Shown here in pieces: positions 46,949 to 57,065 of a stretch of DNA of 64,000 nt. The notes beneath the pieces were generated by a model, which was not told where the DNA came from, did no database searches, and was given only the letters and a program-made list of their open reading frames with translations. Where the stretch lies: the NCBI RefSeq assembly GCF_900142655.1, contig NZ_FRBQ01000002.1, positions 62,001-126,000 on the forward strand, written 5' to 3'. The translations under genes were made by a program, and so were the position numbers. Position 1 is the stretch's first letter. Each line of letters opens with the position of its first letter. The stretch is from Phytopseudomonas punonensis (lineage in GTDB: Bacteria > Pseudomonadota > Gammaproteobacteria > Pseudomonadales > Pseudomonadaceae).

Positions 46949-49294
46949 TTAAGCACGTACCCGACTCTTGTCCGGGTCGTAGGCAACGGTGCTGGCGCTG
47001 ACCTGGGCGCGGATGCGCTTCTGCTGGCCATCGAGCTTGCCGATTTCGACGACGGTGCCGGGCTCGCAATAGCCCACATCTAGCCGGCACAGGGCGATGT
47101 TGCGGCCCAGTACCGGTGAGCGCGTGGCACTGGTGATCACGCCGATCTGCGCCCGGCCGCTGTGTACGCAGTCGCCGTGGGAGGCGGTTTCATTGCCTTC
47201 CAGTTGCAGGCCGACCAGCTTGTGGCGGGGGGCTGCGCTGCGCCTTGATAGGGCATCGCGGCCAATGAAATCCGCCGCCTTGCTCTTGAGTGGCACACAG
47301 AAGCCGATGCCGGCCTCGAACGGGTCGGTCTGGTCGTCGAACTCATAGCCGGCGAAAATCAGCCCCGCTTCGATGCGCAACATGTCCAGTGCTTCGAGGC
47401 CGAGCGGCACCAAACCCAGCGGCTCGCCGAGCTGCCACAGGCGTTGCCAGACCTGCAGTGCATCCTGCGGATGGCACCAGACTTCGTAGCCCAGTTCGCC
47501 GGTGTAGCCAGTGCGCGACACCATTACGGGCGGGCCGTTGTAGTCATCCAGGCGGCCGACGAGAAAGCGGAACCAGCCCAGCTCTTCCAGCTTTGGCTGG
47601 GTGCCGGGCGTCCAGATCATCTGCGCGAGCAGCTGGCGGCTCAGCGGGCCTTGCACGGCGACGTTATGGATCTGCTCGGAGGCGCTTTTTATCCACACCT
47701 TCATGCCGAGTTTTTCGGCCCTCTCGCGCAGCCAGATGCCGGCGTAATCTTCACCACCAATCCAGCGAAACGCGTCCGGGCCGAGGCGTAGCAGGGTGCC
47801 GTCGTCGAGCATGCCGCCGTGCTCGAAGCACATCGCCGAATAGACCACTTGGCCAACGGCGAGCTTGCGCACGTCGCGGGTCAGGCAGTAGTCGAGCAGC
47901 GCTTCGGCATCAGGCCCGAGCACCTCGAATTTGCGTAGCGCGGAGAGGTCCATCACCGCTACGCGTTCGCGGCAGCCGTGGTATTCCTCGGTGGCGCCGT
48001 AGCCGTCGAAACGGGTCGGCGTCCAGAAGCCGCGGTAGTCAATGAACTGCCGGGTGAGGGCCGAGGTGGCAGCGTGAAAGCCGCTCTCGCGGGTCAGTAC
48101 CGGGTCGGCATCTGCTGTTTGTCGAGTGGCCATGGCGAGACTGAAACGCTCCTTTTCGCTGTACACGCGGATGTGGATATCGGTGGGCTGCCAGCCGTTG
48201 GCCGGGTCGATGTCGTCCGGGCAGGAACTGCTGGCGCAAACCAGCTCGGTCATCGCTTTGAGCAGCACGTAATCGCCGGGGCGCGACCAGGGTTCGTCCA
48301 GCGTCAGGTGCTGGTGCGCATCGATGCCGGTGTTGTAGAAGAAATTGATCGCCGGCCAGCCAGCGCGTGGGCTTACGCCATGCGCCGTCATGGCATGGCT
48401 GATGTTGTCGCTGCAGTTGGCGTGGCCGAAGTAGCCATGGGCCTCGTAGTAGCGCGCGGCGCAGGCCAGGGCAAAGGTGTCGTGGCGGCCAACGGTGTCG
48501 CGCACCACCTCCAGCATCGGCTGCATGTTGCGGTCGTAGAAGCGGCTGAACAGGCCTGGCCCCGGATAGGCGTTGCCATTCAGGGTGCGGGTGACGGTGG
48601 GATCGAGGTCGATCTCGCGCCCGGCATCCAGGCCACGCCGGTCGAAGGCAACGAAATCCGAACATTGGCGCCCGGCGACGTCGATCACCTGAATGAACTG
48701 CCCGGCTGCGACGACATAGTCGCGAGCAGTACCAGGGTGGATGGTGAATTCGTCGATCACCTCGCCCAGCGGAGTGGGCAGTGGCGGCACCCAAACTCTG
48801 CGCGGATTGGCGCGATGGATCAGTACACGCAGTTCGCTGGCGCGCTGCTGGCTGTCCACGGCGACACGCCCGCCTGGCGCGGCGGCGATCACCTGCAGCG
48901 CTGCGCTGGCGATCAGCTCGCGGCTGAACCCTGCTGGCGTGCCGGCTGGCCACAGCGAGGCGGCGTCGGGCAACCGGTTGCAATCGATCCGGTAGCGGGC
49001 GAGCCCGCTGGCCACATGCCGCGCCTCGCGGCTGCCGTCGTTCAGCAGGCGGGCGATGGCATCGGCACCGCTGCTGGCTTGCAGGCCAAGTGCCGAAAGC
49101 GCTTCGCGGCCATCCTCGGCAAAGGCCAGTAGTTCGGCAGGCTGCTCGCCCTCGAGGTCGATTACCTGCAGGCGATCACCTGCCTCCAGCGTGAACACCG
49201 TCAGCCCGCCTGGCGCCACGCGGTGGCGCTCCAGGTCGGGCGCGCGGGCGAACAGTGCCGGCTCCAGCGGGCAGCTTGTCACAGGCAGATTCAT
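46949..49294 (-). CDS. tdm: Trimethylamine N-oxide demethylase Tdm
   Basis: 781 residues with two parts: an N-terminal half containing a DUF1989 domain ([17 protein letters not shown] at about 201-217 with Cys211, and [16 protein letters not shown]) and a C-terminal GcvT-like aminomethyltransferase domain from about 400. This architecture and length match Tdm, which splits TMAO into dimethylamine and formaldehyde, the second domain passing the carbon to tetrahydrofolate. It begins 9 nt after the tmm stop. It precedes the chemoreceptor gene. Confidence 0.85.
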   Translation of the reverse strand: MNLPVTSCPLEPALFARAPDLERHRVAPGGLTVFTLEAGDRLQVIDLEGEQPAELLAFAEDGREALSALGLQASSGADAIARLLNDGSREARHVASGLARYRIDCNRLPDAASLWPAGTPAGFSRELIASAALQVIAAAPGGRVAVDSQQRASELRVLIHRANPRRVWVPPLPTPLGEVIDEFTIHPGTARDYVVAAGQFIQVIDVAGRQCSDFVAFDRRGLDAGREIDLDPTVTRTLNGNAYPGPGLFSRFYDRNMQPMLEVVRDTVGRHDTFALACAARYYEAHGYFGHANCSDNISHAMTAHGVSPRAGWPAINFFYNTGIDAHQHLTLDEPWSRPGDYVLLKAMTELVCASSSCPDDIDPANGWQPTDIHIRVYSEKERFSLAMATRQTADADPVLTRESGFHAATSALTRQFIDYRGFWTPTRFDGYGATEEYHGCRERVAVMDLSALRKFEVLGPDAEALLDYCLTRDVRKLAVGQVVYSAMCFEHGGMLDDGTLLRLGPDAFRWIGGEDYAGIWLRERAEKLGMKVWIKSASEQIHNVAVQGPLSRQLLAQMIWTPGTQPKLEELGWFRFLVGRLDDYNGPPVMVSRTGYTGELGYEVWCHPQDALQVWQRLWQLGEPLGLVPLGLEALDMLRIEAGLIFAGYEFDDQTDPFEAGIGFCVPLKSKAADFIGRDALSRRSAAPRHKLVGLQLEGNETASHGDCVHSGRAQIGVITSATRSPVLGRNIALCRLDVGYCEPGTVVEIGKLDGQQKRIRAQVSASTVAYDPDKSRVRA

Positions 49295-49303
49295 GGCGGC
49301 GCC

Positions 49304-50674
49304 TCAGCTGGCAGACTTAAGGCGGTCGGCGGGTGCATCGGCCAGATACGCCGTCAGCGAGTCATCGAGTGCCTCCAGCCAGGGCGTGTGGTGCGGCGTG
49401 GCGGGGGTGCCGGTAATCAGCGAGCGATAGCACTTGTCGCGGTAGCCCATGATGTTTTCGTACTTGTCCTGCTTCCATTGCAGGAAGGTGGCGTTGACCT
49501 CGGCGATGTCGAAGCTCGGGTAATCAGTGGCGGCGATCAGCTGGCGGATGTATTCGCCCTGGAATTCGAACATCTGCTGGGCGCTTTCCAGCGTCTCCTC
49601 TTCCTGGCGCCAGGCCAGGTCTTCGGCGTGCATGTGCTCGTATGTCGGCAAGGCAATGTGCCCGAGAACCACGTCGCGGGCATACCAGGCCTGGGCGTCG
49701 AACATGTTGAAGCTGTACCACTGATCCTGCATGCCGAGGTAAATCAGCTTTGGGTTTTGCTCCCAGAACACACCTTTGTAGAGGTTCAGCGGCCACAGGC
49801 GGTTGCCGGTTTTCAGGCGCAGCGCTTCCGGCAGGAAGGGGAAGTGGTGCTTGTAGCCGGTACACAGGATGATCGCGTCGATATGCTTGCTGCTGCCATC
49901 GACGAAGAACGCCGTGCTGCCCTGAACGTGCGTGAGCAACGGACGCTCCTCCCAGTTGGTCGGCCATTTATAGCCCATCGGCGCGCTGCGGTAGCAACTG
50001 GTGATGGAGCGGGCGCCGTACTTGTAGCACTGCGAGCCGATGTCTTCAGCCGAATAGCTGGCGCCGACGATGAGTACGTCCTTGCCTTTGAATTCCAGGG
50101 CGTCACGAAAGTCGTGGGCGTGCAGCACGCGCCCGGCGAAGCGCTCGAAGCCAGGAAAGTCCGGCACATTGGGCGTAGAAAAATGGCCGCTGGCGACCAC
50201 CACGTAGTTGAAGGTTTCGCTGTAGGTGCGGTCGTTTTGGTGATCGTGGGCGGTGACCGTGAACAGTTCGCTGGCGGCGTCGAAGGTGACGTCGCGCACC
50301 GCCGTATCGAAGCGAATGAACGGACGTACACCCGCCTTTTCTACACGGCCTTTGATGTAATCCCAGAGCACCTCGCGTGGCGGATAGGAGCCCATGGGCC
50401 GGCCGAAATGCTCGTCGAAGCTGTAGTCGGCGAATTCCAGGCATTCCTTCGGCCCGTTCGACCACAGGTAGCGGTACATACTGCCGTGCACCGGCTCGCC
50501 GTGCTCGTCCAGGCCAGTGCGCCAGGTGTAGTTCCACATGCCGCCCCAGTCGGCCTGCTTCTCGAAGCAGACCAGCTCGGGAATTTCTGCCCCGGCGGCC
50601 TGGGCCGACTGGAAGGCACGCAACTGGGCCAGGCCGCAGGGGCCGGTGCCGATGATGGCGACGCGTTGGGTCAT
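49304..50674 (-). CDS. tmm: Trimethylamine monooxygenase Tmm
   Basis: 456-residue flavin-containing monooxygenase. FAD-binding GTGPCG at 9-14, the FMO fingerprint [11 protein letters not shown] and the NADPH site GASYSAED are all visible, as is [19 protein letters not shown], which is strongly conserved in bacterial Tmm. It oxidises trimethylamine to TMAO with NADPH and O2. ATG 50674 has AGGAG eight bases upstream. It lies between the dmmD and tdm genes. No odd features. Confidence 0.92.
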   Translation of the reverse strand: MTQRVAIIGTGPCGLAQLRAFQSAQAAGAEIPELVCFEKQADWGGMWNYTWRTGLDEHGEPVHGSMYRYLWSNGPKECLEFADYSFDEHFGRPMGSYPPREVLWDYIKGRVEKAGVRPFIRFDTAVRDVTFDAASELFTVTAHDHQNDRTYSETFNYVVVASGHFSTPNVPDFPGFERFAGRVLHAHDFRDALEFKGKDVLIVGASYSAEDIGSQCYKYGARSITSCYRSAPMGYKWPTNWEERPLLTHVQGSTAFFVDGSSKHIDAIILCTGYKHHFPFLPEALRLKTGNRLWPLNLYKGVFWEQNPKLIYLGMQDQWYSFNMFDAQAWYARDVVLGHIALPTYEHMHAEDLAWRQEEETLESAQQMFEFQGEYIRQLIAATDYPSFDIAEVNATFLQWKQDKYENIMGYRDKCYRSLITGTPATPHHTPWLEALDDSLTAYLADAPADRLKSAS

Positions 50675-50695
50675 GGCTAATCTCCTGTTGGCGAT

Positions 50696-50820
50696 CGTGC
50701 CCACGCTCTGCGTGGGTATGCAGGTGGTGGCGCTCTGCGCCATGATCTTCTGGCAAGGCGGACGCGGAGGGTTCCTGGCGGCTTTCCCACGCAGACGGTT
50801 CGACGCCTGGGAGCGATCAG
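50696..50820. repeat. Intergenic Pseudomonas repeat between dmmD and tmm
   Basis: Hairpins cccacg-ctctg-cgtggg (50700-50716) and ggcgc-tct-gcgcc (50729-50741), ending with cctgggagcgatca. I recall similar extragenic units in many Pseudomonas genomes. It fills the 153-nt gap between dmmD and tmm, so the two may be read as separate or attenuated segments. Confidence 0.5.
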
Positions 50821-50827
50821 GCAACCT

Positions 50828-51958
50828 TTAGCCCTTGGCCGTGCGTTTCTTCTTCTCGGGGTCGTCGAACGGCAAGGTGTGGGCGATAGCGCTCACCTCC
50901 AGGCTGCCGCGCACCTGCAGGGGCACGCCTTGTTCGGCGATCTGCGGTTCGACGCGGGCGATGGCCATGGAGCGGCCGCTCAGGCGTGAGTACACCGCGC
51001 AGGTGATCAGGCCGACCTGGCGACCTTCGTACCAGAGCGTGTCGCCACCCTCGGCCGCGACCTTGCCGTCGAGCAGCACGCCAAAGATCTTGAAGCGCTC
51101 CTGGCCCTGGCGACGGAAGTGCTCGCCGGCACCGCGAAAATCGCGTTTGTCTTTCGACACGGTGAAGTCCAGGCCCAGCTCCCACAGCGTGTCGCCAGCC
51201 TTCTGGTCGGCGAAGGGGTACATCTGCGAGTTGTCGTAGGGGAAGAACAGCAGGTAGCTCTCCACGCGCAGCCAGTCGAGGGCGAGGAAGGCGCAGGGGA
51301 TGATGCCCTGGCCTTTGCCCTTGTCCAGAATGCTGTCCCAGATCAGCGGGGCATCGGCGGCCTTGCAGAAGATTTCGTAGCCGCGCTCGCCGGTGTAGCC
51401 GGTGCGCGAGATCATCACCGGACGGTCGAACAGCTTGGTCTGCAGATGATGGAAATACGGCAGCTCGCGGATGCCAGGCACGTGCTCGGCGAGAAAGTCC
51501 ACGGCTGCCGGGCCTTGCAGAGACAGGTCGTGCAGGTCGTCATCGAACAGCACCGCGACCTGGCGACCCTGGGCTGAGCGGATAAGCATTTCGTAGCCGG
51601 TGCCAGCACCGTGCACCACCATAAAGGCGTTGGGGCCGGTGCGGTAGACGATGCAGTCGTCGACGAACGTGCCGTCTTCGTCGAGCATGCAGGCGTACAC
51701 CGACTTGCCTGGGTAGAGCTTGGAAATGTCGCGGGTGGTGGCGTAGTCGAGCAGGCTTTCGGCGTGCGGGCCAACGTAGTGCACCTTCTTCAGGCCGGAA
51801 ACATCCATCAGCCCGGCGCGGGTGCGGATCGCCTCGTGGTGGTCAGCCAGGTCGCTGGCGTAGGTCCAGGCGGTGCCCATACCGTTCCAGTCTTCCAGGT
51901 TCGAACCAAGCGCCAGGTGGCGTTCGCGCAGCGCGCTGATGCGCCATGAATTAGCCAT
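50828..51958 (-). CDS. dmmD: Dimethylamine monooxygenase-associated GcvT-like protein DmmD
   Basis: 376 residues of the aminomethyltransferase fold: [50 protein letters not shown] and VGLITCAVYSRLSGRSMAIARVEP. In the dmm locus this subunit is thought to transfer the demethylated carbon to tetrahydrofolate. It starts 30 nt after dmmC. A DMSP demethylase or GcvT is the alternative on sequence alone; the position in the locus favours dmmD. Confidence 0.82.
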   Translation of the reverse strand: MANSWRISALRERHLALGSNLEDWNGMGTAWTYASDLADHHEAIRTRAGLMDVSGLKKVHYVGPHAESLLDYATTRDISKLYPGKSVYACMLDEDGTFVDDCIVYRTGPNAFMVVHGAGTGYEMLIRSAQGRQVAVLFDDDLHDLSLQGPAAVDFLAEHVPGIRELPYFHHLQTKLFDRPVMISRTGYTGERGYEIFCKAADAPLIWDSILDKGKGQGIIPCAFLALDWLRVESYLLFFPYDNSQMYPFADQKAGDTLWELGLDFTVSKDKRDFRGAGEHFRRQGQERFKIFGVLLDGKVAAEGGDTLWYEGRQVGLITCAVYSRLSGRSMAIARVEPQIAEQGVPLQVRGSLEVSAIAHTLPFDDPEKKKRTAKG

Positions 51959-51988
51959 GGAAAAATCCTCGTATGCGGTAAATGAATG

Positions 51989-53005
51989 TCAGGCTTCGGA
52001 ATCGAATTGGCTTAGCCAGTCCACCAGCGTCTTGCGGTAGCGGGTCATGCCCTTGTAGTCGGCGATTGGGTCTGGCAAATCACGGATGACGCGGTGTAGG
52101 CGCCGCGCCCACACCGGGTTGCTGACTAGCTCGTTCATGCTGATCAGGTAGGTGCGGATGCTGAACAGCACGGCGTTGGAGCGTGGCAGGCGAGCCATGT
52201 GCTGCAGCTCCACACGCAGGTGCACCAGGCTGCCGACGTTGTCTGCCGTCACAGAGCCGCGGTCGCTGCCCCATTCGTGGAAGGTCTCGGGCGAGGTGTC
52301 CATGCGCGGGTTGATGGTCACGGTCCAGTTCAGCCGGCGCACCGGATGGCCGACCTGCATGTTCAGCAGAAACTTCAGGGCGCGCTCGAAGATGCCCATC
52401 TGGTTGGCCATCGGCACCGGCGAATGCCACTGCTTGAAACTCATGCCAGCGTCGAAGCGCAGCGACCAGTCGGCCGGGCAGGTGACCATGCCGGCGTCCA
52501 TGAACAGGTCGTTATCGCGCTGGTCGAGCACCGCGAAGTCGCCCTGCATCTGCCGGGTGATGTACTCCAACGGCTCGCACGGCAGGCTGTCGGCGTCGCC
52601 GTAGGTAAAGCGCTGATCAATGCCCATCGCCAGGTTCTGCCAGCGCCAGACATCGCCGTCGCGCTCCAGACGAAAGTGCTGCGGGTAATCGTGCGCCAGA
52701 TGTTCCATCAGCATTTCCAGCAGGTCCCAGGCGGCCTGAGCCATGTGCGGCATCACCAGACAGCGCTCGGGGTCACGCTCCAGCACGCGTGCGCGCTCGG
52801 CCATTTCCGACAGGTAGTGTTCGTCGACATCGAAGCTGTGTTCGAACACCGAGCCCGGATCGCGTGACACCGCCGGCTCGATGTTCACCGAGTACATGTA
52901 CTGATCCTCGGAGAACGGGAAGGGAAAACGGGCGATGGCGCTCGGGCTATTGCGGTAGCTGAAGTCGCCCTGGAAGGTCTCTACCGGTTTGAAGGTCACA
53001 GTCAT
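51989..53005 (-). CDS. dmmC: Dimethylamine monooxygenase oxygenase subunit DmmC (DUF3445, haem-dependent N-demethylase family)
   Basis: 338 residues of the DUF3445 family, now described as haem-dependent oxidative N-demethylases. Landmarks are RFPFPFSEDQYMYSVNIEP, CLVMPHMAQAAWDLLEMLMEH, DWSLRFDAGMSFKQWHSPVP and LNWTVTINPRMDTSPETFHEWG. Presumed catalytic component that N-demethylates dimethylamine to methylamine with O2 and electrons from DmmB. Subunit lettering follows the order A-B-C-D seen here; I am less sure of the letter than of the function. Confidence 0.82.
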   Translation of the reverse strand: MTVTFKPVETFQGDFSYRNSPSAIARFPFPFSEDQYMYSVNIEPAVSRDPGSVFEHSFDVDEHYLSEMAERARVLERDPERCLVMPHMAQAAWDLLEMLMEHLAHDYPQHFRLERDGDVWRWQNLAMGIDQRFTYGDADSLPCEPLEYITRQMQGDFAVLDQRDNDLFMDAGMVTCPADWSLRFDAGMSFKQWHSPVPMANQMGIFERALKFLLNMQVGHPVRRLNWTVTINPRMDTSPETFHEWGSDRGSVTADNVGSLVHLRVELQHMARLPRSNAVLFSIRTYLISMNELVSNPVWARRLHRVIRDLPDPIADYKGMTRYRKTLVDWLSQFDSEA

Positions 53006-53020
53006 GTCGCGTCTCCGGGG

Positions 53021-53947
53021 TCAGATATCGAGCAGAATCGGGCTGCCGCAACCGCGCGACACACAGGGCATCAGGCTGCCTCTGCGCTCGTCGGCGCTGA
53101 GGAAGAAATCGCGGTGCTCCACGTCGCCCTTGAGGTAGGGCGTCTGGCACTGACCGCAGGCGCCGCCACGGCACAGGTTGGGCCGCTCCACACCAGCTGC
53201 CTCCAACGCTTCGAGCAAGCTTTGCTCGGCGCCGACTTCCAGCTGGCGACCACTGCGCGCCAGCTCGACACGAAACGGCACGCCCGGCTCCGGCGCGGCG
53301 AAGGCCTCCCAGTGCACCCGTGCCGCTGGCCAGCCGAGGGCCAGGCTCTGTTCGCGCAGTGCATCGAGCAGTGATTGCGGGCCACAGGCGTAAACGTGAG
53401 TGCCGAGTGGGCGATGGCTCAGCAGCTGGCCCAGGTCCAGACGTCGGCTGCTGCTTTCGTAGAGGTGCAAGTGCTCGCCGAGCTGCTCACGTAGCACCTC
53501 GATATAGGCATCGCTAAGCCCGGCGCGGTAGGCGTAATGCAGTTCGAACGCGGCGCCGCGGCGCAGCAGCTCGGTGCAATAGGCGAGAAATGGGGTGATG
53601 CCGATGCCGGCGGCGATCAGTACGTGCAGGCGCGCCGTGCTTTGCAACGGAAAGAGATTGGCTGGCGGCGATATCTTCAGATGATCGCCGGTCTGCAGCT
53701 GTTCGTGTACGTAGCGTGAACCACCGCGTGATTGGGTCTGCTGGCGCACGGCGATGCGGTATTGCCTGGTGTCGGCCGGATCGCTAAGCAGCGAGTAGGC
53801 GTTGCGCTTGCCGTTGGGCAGGTGCAGTTGCACGTGGCTGCCCGCGGAAAAGGCCGGCAGCCTGCCGCTCATGGGCTCTAGCGACAGCTCGCGGATTACC
53901 GGGGTGATCATCCGGGTCTCACCGACCCGTACCTCGAAGGCATTCAT
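53021..53947 (-). CDS. dmmB: Dimethylamine monooxygenase reductase subunit DmmB (PDR/VanB type)
   Basis: 308 residues: FAD-binding barrel with SAGSHVQLHLPNGKRNAYSLL, NAD domain with HVLIAAGIGITPFLAY, and a C-terminal plant-type [2Fe-2S] domain with ligands in CRGGACGQC and the final Cys in LMPCVSRG. Electrons run from NAD(P)H through FMN/FAD to the cluster and then to the oxygenase. It starts in an ATGA overlap with dmmA and ends 15 nt before dmmC. Confidence 0.88.
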   Translation of the reverse strand: MNAFEVRVGETRMITPVIRELSLEPMSGRLPAFSAGSHVQLHLPNGKRNAYSLLSDPADTRQYRIAVRQQTQSRGGSRYVHEQLQTGDHLKISPPANLFPLQSTARLHVLIAAGIGITPFLAYCTELLRRGAAFELHYAYRAGLSDAYIEVLREQLGEHLHLYESSSRRLDLGQLLSHRPLGTHVYACGPQSLLDALREQSLALGWPAARVHWEAFAAPEPGVPFRVELARSGRQLEVGAEQSLLEALEAAGVERPNLCRGGACGQCQTPYLKGDVEHRDFFLSADERRGSLMPCVSRGCGSPILLDI

Positions 53948-54471
53948 GGCCGGGCCTGCGCATAGGGCTGGTCGGCATCCGCGCAGACGCCGAGGTAGGC
54001 GCCCAGGCGTTCGGAGAAGTGCCGGCGCACTTCCAGCATTACCCCGCAGTGGTTGCAGGCTTGCAGCTCAGCGCAGGTGCCCACCTGCAAGCTGGCGCAG
54101 TGCACGCAGAACAGCATGCGTCGGCCGCTTTCGCTGCCGTGCAGGGTGATCTCGTCGGCCAGCAGGCCGGCTGCTTGTGCCACACCACGCAGCGACCAGA
54201 TGAAGGCTTCGTCGCCGTGTAGCTCTAGGTGCACGCCAACCCGCGCTTCGTTCAACAGCGTGCCTAGCGCCTCGCCCAGTTCTGCTTCGCTTGCGTACTG
54301 CGGCAGCGCCAGGTGGCAGAGTTCGTTGGCGTCGGTGCAGGTCAGCAATTGCGCATGGCGTTGCTGCCCGTCGTCCTGAGTGACCAGCACCTGAAAGGCC
54401 ACCCGTTGCGCGGGGTTGCCGCTGGGGTATCGCGGCACGCTGAAGGGGTGCAGCTCGGCTGTGCGATTCAT
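53944..54471 (-). CDS. dmmA: Dimethylamine monooxygenase small subunit DmmA (zinc-ribbon)
   Basis: 175 residues. The C-terminal part has two Cys pairs (CVHC about 24 residues before CNHC), a zinc-ribbon or rubredoxin-like site, followed by LEVRRHFSERLGAYLGV. The N-terminal part (PFSVPRYPSGNPAQRVAFQVLV) has no recognised motif. ATG 54471 has AAGGA seven bases upstream; a longer frame from 54540 is rejected. First gene of the dmmABCD-tmm-tdm-mcp run, divergent from a LuxR-type regulator. Confidence 0.82.
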   Translation of the reverse strand: MNRTAELHPFSVPRYPSGNPAQRVAFQVLVTQDDGQQRHAQLLTCTDANELCHLALPQYASEAELGEALGTLLNEARVGVHLELHGDEAFIWSLRGVAQAAGLLADEITLHGSESGRRMLFCVHCASLQVGTCAELQACNHCGVMLEVRRHFSERLGAYLGVCADADQPYAQARP

Positions 54472-54518
54472 GGCGATCCTTGTAAGGACTAGGGTCATAT
54501 TTGCCCTGGATTGAAGCG

Positions 54519-54547
54519 ACCAGGCCATGTGTTGGTGCATGGCTGGT
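54519..54547. promoter_or_regulatory. Near-palindrome between dmmA and the LuxR-PAS gene
   Basis: accaggccatg ... catggctggt forms an inverted repeat with one bulged base over about 29 nt, midway in the 224-nt divergent gap. It is a plausible operator for the adjacent LuxR-type regulator. No sigma-54 element was found for dmmA. Confidence 0.4.
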
Positions 54548-54695
54548 GTTTCTCTGTAGGCAAGATAATTTCCTGTCGCGCCTATCTGCTCAATCCGCCT
54601 GAGTAGGTATGCCTAAAGGAGTAGTGGCCATGGTGAGGGCATGGAAGTTGCTGTCTGTATTGCTCCATACACCGCAGAAGACGGGGAGGAGAACA

Positions 54696-55319
54696 ATGCG
54701 TGCAGCCGGCTTTGCCCCGGCTCCTGCGGCCGTGTCAGATGCCCTGACCGAACGTGAGGAGCAGACCCTGCAGTTGATCGCCGCCGGCAACAGCAATAAG
54801 CAGATCGCCCGTGAATTGGGGATCAGCGATGGCACGGTGAAAATCTATGTGCGCAGCCTGCTGCGCAAATTTCACCTGCACTCGCGGCTGGAACTGGCCA
54901 GCTGGGTTCACCGCCACAAGGGGGTGGCCTCGACCAGTGTTAAGGCACCCAATGGGCCGGCAGGCGTCGCAGGGTTGATCAACCATCTACCGGTGCTGAT
55001 CTATCGTGGCGACAACGCCCGCACCTGGTACATGGATTACGTCAGTGAAGGCTGCCTGCAACTGACCGGCTACAGCGCCGAGTACCTGACCCGCGACCCT
55101 GCACAAAGCTTCGGCTCATTGATCCTTGCCGAGTACGCCGACTACGTCTGGTACTGCGTGCAATGCGCGCTGCTCAAGCACGAGCCATTTCAGCTGCGCT
55201 ACCGCATCTGCTGTGCCGACGGGCGCATCAAGGAAGTCTGCGAGACGGGTATTGGCGTGTATTCCGCCAGCGGCGAGGTGCTGGGTGTGGAGGGGGCAAT
55301 CTTCGAGGTGGCGGGTTAG
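54696..55319 (+). CDS. LuxR-type HTH regulator with C-terminal PAS domain
   Basis: 207 residues. An HTH_LuxR domain is at 17-72 (LTEREEQTLQLIAAGNSNKQ, DGTVKIYVRSLLRKF) and a PAS domain follows at about 95-207 (RGDNARTWYMDYVSEGCLQL, LTRDPAQSFGSLI, FQLRYRICCADGRIKEVCE). The order, DNA-binding first and sensing second, is the reverse of most LuxR/NarL regulators. GGAGGAG lies 6 nt before ATG 54696; ATG 54630 with AAGGAG is an alternative start that adds 22 residues. Divergent from dmmA, so it probably controls trimethylamine and dimethylamine breakdown. Confidence 0.8.
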   Translation: MRAAGFAPAPAAVSDALTEREEQTLQLIAAGNSNKQIARELGISDGTVKIYVRSLLRKFHLHSRLELASWVHRHKGVASTSVKAPNGPAGVAGLINHLPVLIYRGDNARTWYMDYVSEGCLQLTGYSAEYLTRDPAQSFGSLILAEYADYVWYCVQCALLKHEPFQLRYRICCADGRIKEVCETGIGVYSASGEVLGVEGAIFEVAG

Positions 55320-55589
55320 AGGCTACATGGCGGTTACCTGCGCGAGGCGTTCTACGTCGCCTGCGTCAACGACCATCCGGCAAGGCTTTGGAGGAGAGCG
55401 AACTGGCCCCAAGAGCTTCTTTTCCCAAGGCTACTGGATTTCCAAGGACATCCATTTAGTGTGTCCTTCGAGCATGGTGCGCTGATTGAAGAGGTCTGAG
55501 CTCAATTCATCATTGTTATGGCAATTAGCAGTTTGTTGACGAAGCTATTTGGCCAGAAACAGACTCGGGCAAGGCTCTCCTTCAATCGC
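55320..55589. other. Gap after the LuxR-PAS gene
   Basis: About 270 nt. The frame continues open for 59 codons past the TAG stop of the regulator with no recognised domain; I regard it as chance. No terminator or promoter was picked out with confidence. Confidence 0.4.
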
Positions 55590-57038
55590 TCAGCGTAGTG
55601 CCAGAGGCTGCGAGTTCCAGCCGCCTCCCAGCGCACGAAATGCGGCAATGGCCGCACGCGCAGATTCCGTCTGCGCTTGCGCTCTGGCATCCGAGGCACG
55701 CAGCAAGGTTTCATCTGCGTTGAGCACGTCGATCAGGCTGGCAGCGCCGCTCTGGTAAGCCATGAAGGACGACTGCCGGGCACTGCTCAGGGAGGTTTCG
55801 CCTGCCGTCAGCGTGCTCGCCTGAGCTTCGCGATTGACCAACGCCGAGAAGGCATTTTCGACATCTTCACTGGCTCTCAGAACTGACTGGCGATAAGCCG
55901 ACAGCGCTTCGGCTTCCTGGCCCTTGGCCTGATCGATCTGCGCATTGATGCGGCCAAAGTCGAACAGCCGCCAACGCAGGCCTAGCACACCGGCCGATTG
56001 CGCGGCGCCGCTGCTGAACAGGTTGCCACTTTGGGTGGTGGCGCTGCCGAGCAGGGCGCTGAGCGAAAATTTCGGGTAGTACTCGCTGATCGCCATACCG
56101 ATACGGGCATTGGCGGCGACCAGTCGATGTTCGGCGGCAATCAGGTCGGGGCGGCGGCGCAGCAGGTCGGCGGGCGAGCCGATTGCCGCCAGTTGCGGCG
56201 CGCGTGGAATGGCGCCTGTTCCAGGCAGCTCGGTGCGATGAGTACCGGGCGCTGTGCCGAGCATCACGTCCAATGCATTCATGGCCGCATCCAGACCTGT
56301 CTGCAGTACGGGAATACTGGCCTTAACCTGCGACAACTGGCCCTCGGTCTGCTGCACCTGAAATTCGGCGGCAAGGCCCTGACCATGCAGCAGGCGCACT
56401 TTATCCAGCAGCTCCTGCTGGGTGTCGACCTGCCGCTGAGCTATCGCCAGTCGAGTCTGCAGGCCACGGATGGTGGTGTAGATATCGGCGGTTTGCGCCG
56501 CGACGGCGAGCCGCGTTGCCACAACGCCTGCTTCGGATGCCTGGTAGTCGGCCAGCGCCGCTTCCCGGCCACGGCGCAGGCCGCCAAATACATCCAGCTC
56601 CCAGCTTGCGTTGAGGTTGGCCTCGTAGCTATTGCCATAGCGGTCAAAACCGGGCGTTGTGTCGAGCACCTGGCCCAGCGGCGTTTCCACCGATTGGTAA
56701 GCACGTGCGGCCTGGCCATTGAGCGTGGCGGAAGGGAGCAGCGCAGCGTTGGCTGCACCCAGCCCGGCGCGTGCCTGAGCGACCCGCGCCTGGGCCTGGG
56801 CCATGTCGAGGTTCTGGGCAAGCGCCTTGCTGACCAGGGCGCTCAATTGCGGGTCGCCAAAGCCTTCCCACCAGGCCGCGAAGTTGGCGGTGGCAGTCGC
56901 GGTTCGGCTCTCTACCGCTGCCTGGCCAGCGTAGTGCTCGGCCAGGGGAGCGTCCGGGCGATGGTAGTCCGGGCCAACCGCGCACCCTGCTGCCAGGCTG
57001 GTGCTTACCACAAGAGCAAGAATACGGAAGGGAGGCAT
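55590..57038 (-). CDS. RND efflux outer-membrane factor (NodT family lipoprotein)
   Basis: 482 residues of the OprM/NodT channel family. The lipobox is clear in LAAGCAVGPDYHRP; the tandem repeats of the barrel-and-coiled-coil fold show as LGAANAALLPSATLNGQAAR and IGMAISEYYPKFSLSALLGS, and LLRRRPDLIAAEH is the family signature. It forms the outer-membrane exit duct for the adaptor and permease encoded on the other side of tetR. Divergent from tetR with the 84-nt gap holding an operator. Confidence 0.92.
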   Translation of the reverse strand: MPPFRILALVVSTSLAAGCAVGPDYHRPDAPLAEHYAGQAAVESRTATATANFAAWWEGFGDPQLSALVSKALAQNLDMAQAQARVAQARAGLGAANAALLPSATLNGQAARAYQSVETPLGQVLDTTPGFDRYGNSYEANLNASWELDVFGGLRRGREAALADYQASEAGVVATRLAVAAQTADIYTTIRGLQTRLAIAQRQVDTQQELLDKVRLLHGQGLAAEFQVQQTEGQLSQVKASIPVLQTGLDAAMNALDVMLGTAPGTHRTELPGTGAIPRAPQLAAIGSPADLLRRRPDLIAAEHRLVAANARIGMAISEYYPKFSLSALLGSATTQSGNLFSSGAAQSAGVLGLRWRLFDFGRINAQIDQAKGQEAEALSAYRQSVLRASEDVENAFSALVNREAQASTLTAGETSLSSARQSSFMAYQSGAASLIDVLNADETLLRASDARAQAQTESARAAIAAFRALGGGWNSQPLALR

Positions 57039-57065
57039 GGCGTTTCTCTTAGACCGATTTAGGTT

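Noticed and set aside
55320..55499. In-frame continuation of 59 codons past the LuxR-PAS stop, as possible readthrough or a broken gene
   Set aside because: The PAS domain appears complete at the stop; the extension has no recognised domain and could be chance in GC-rich DNA.
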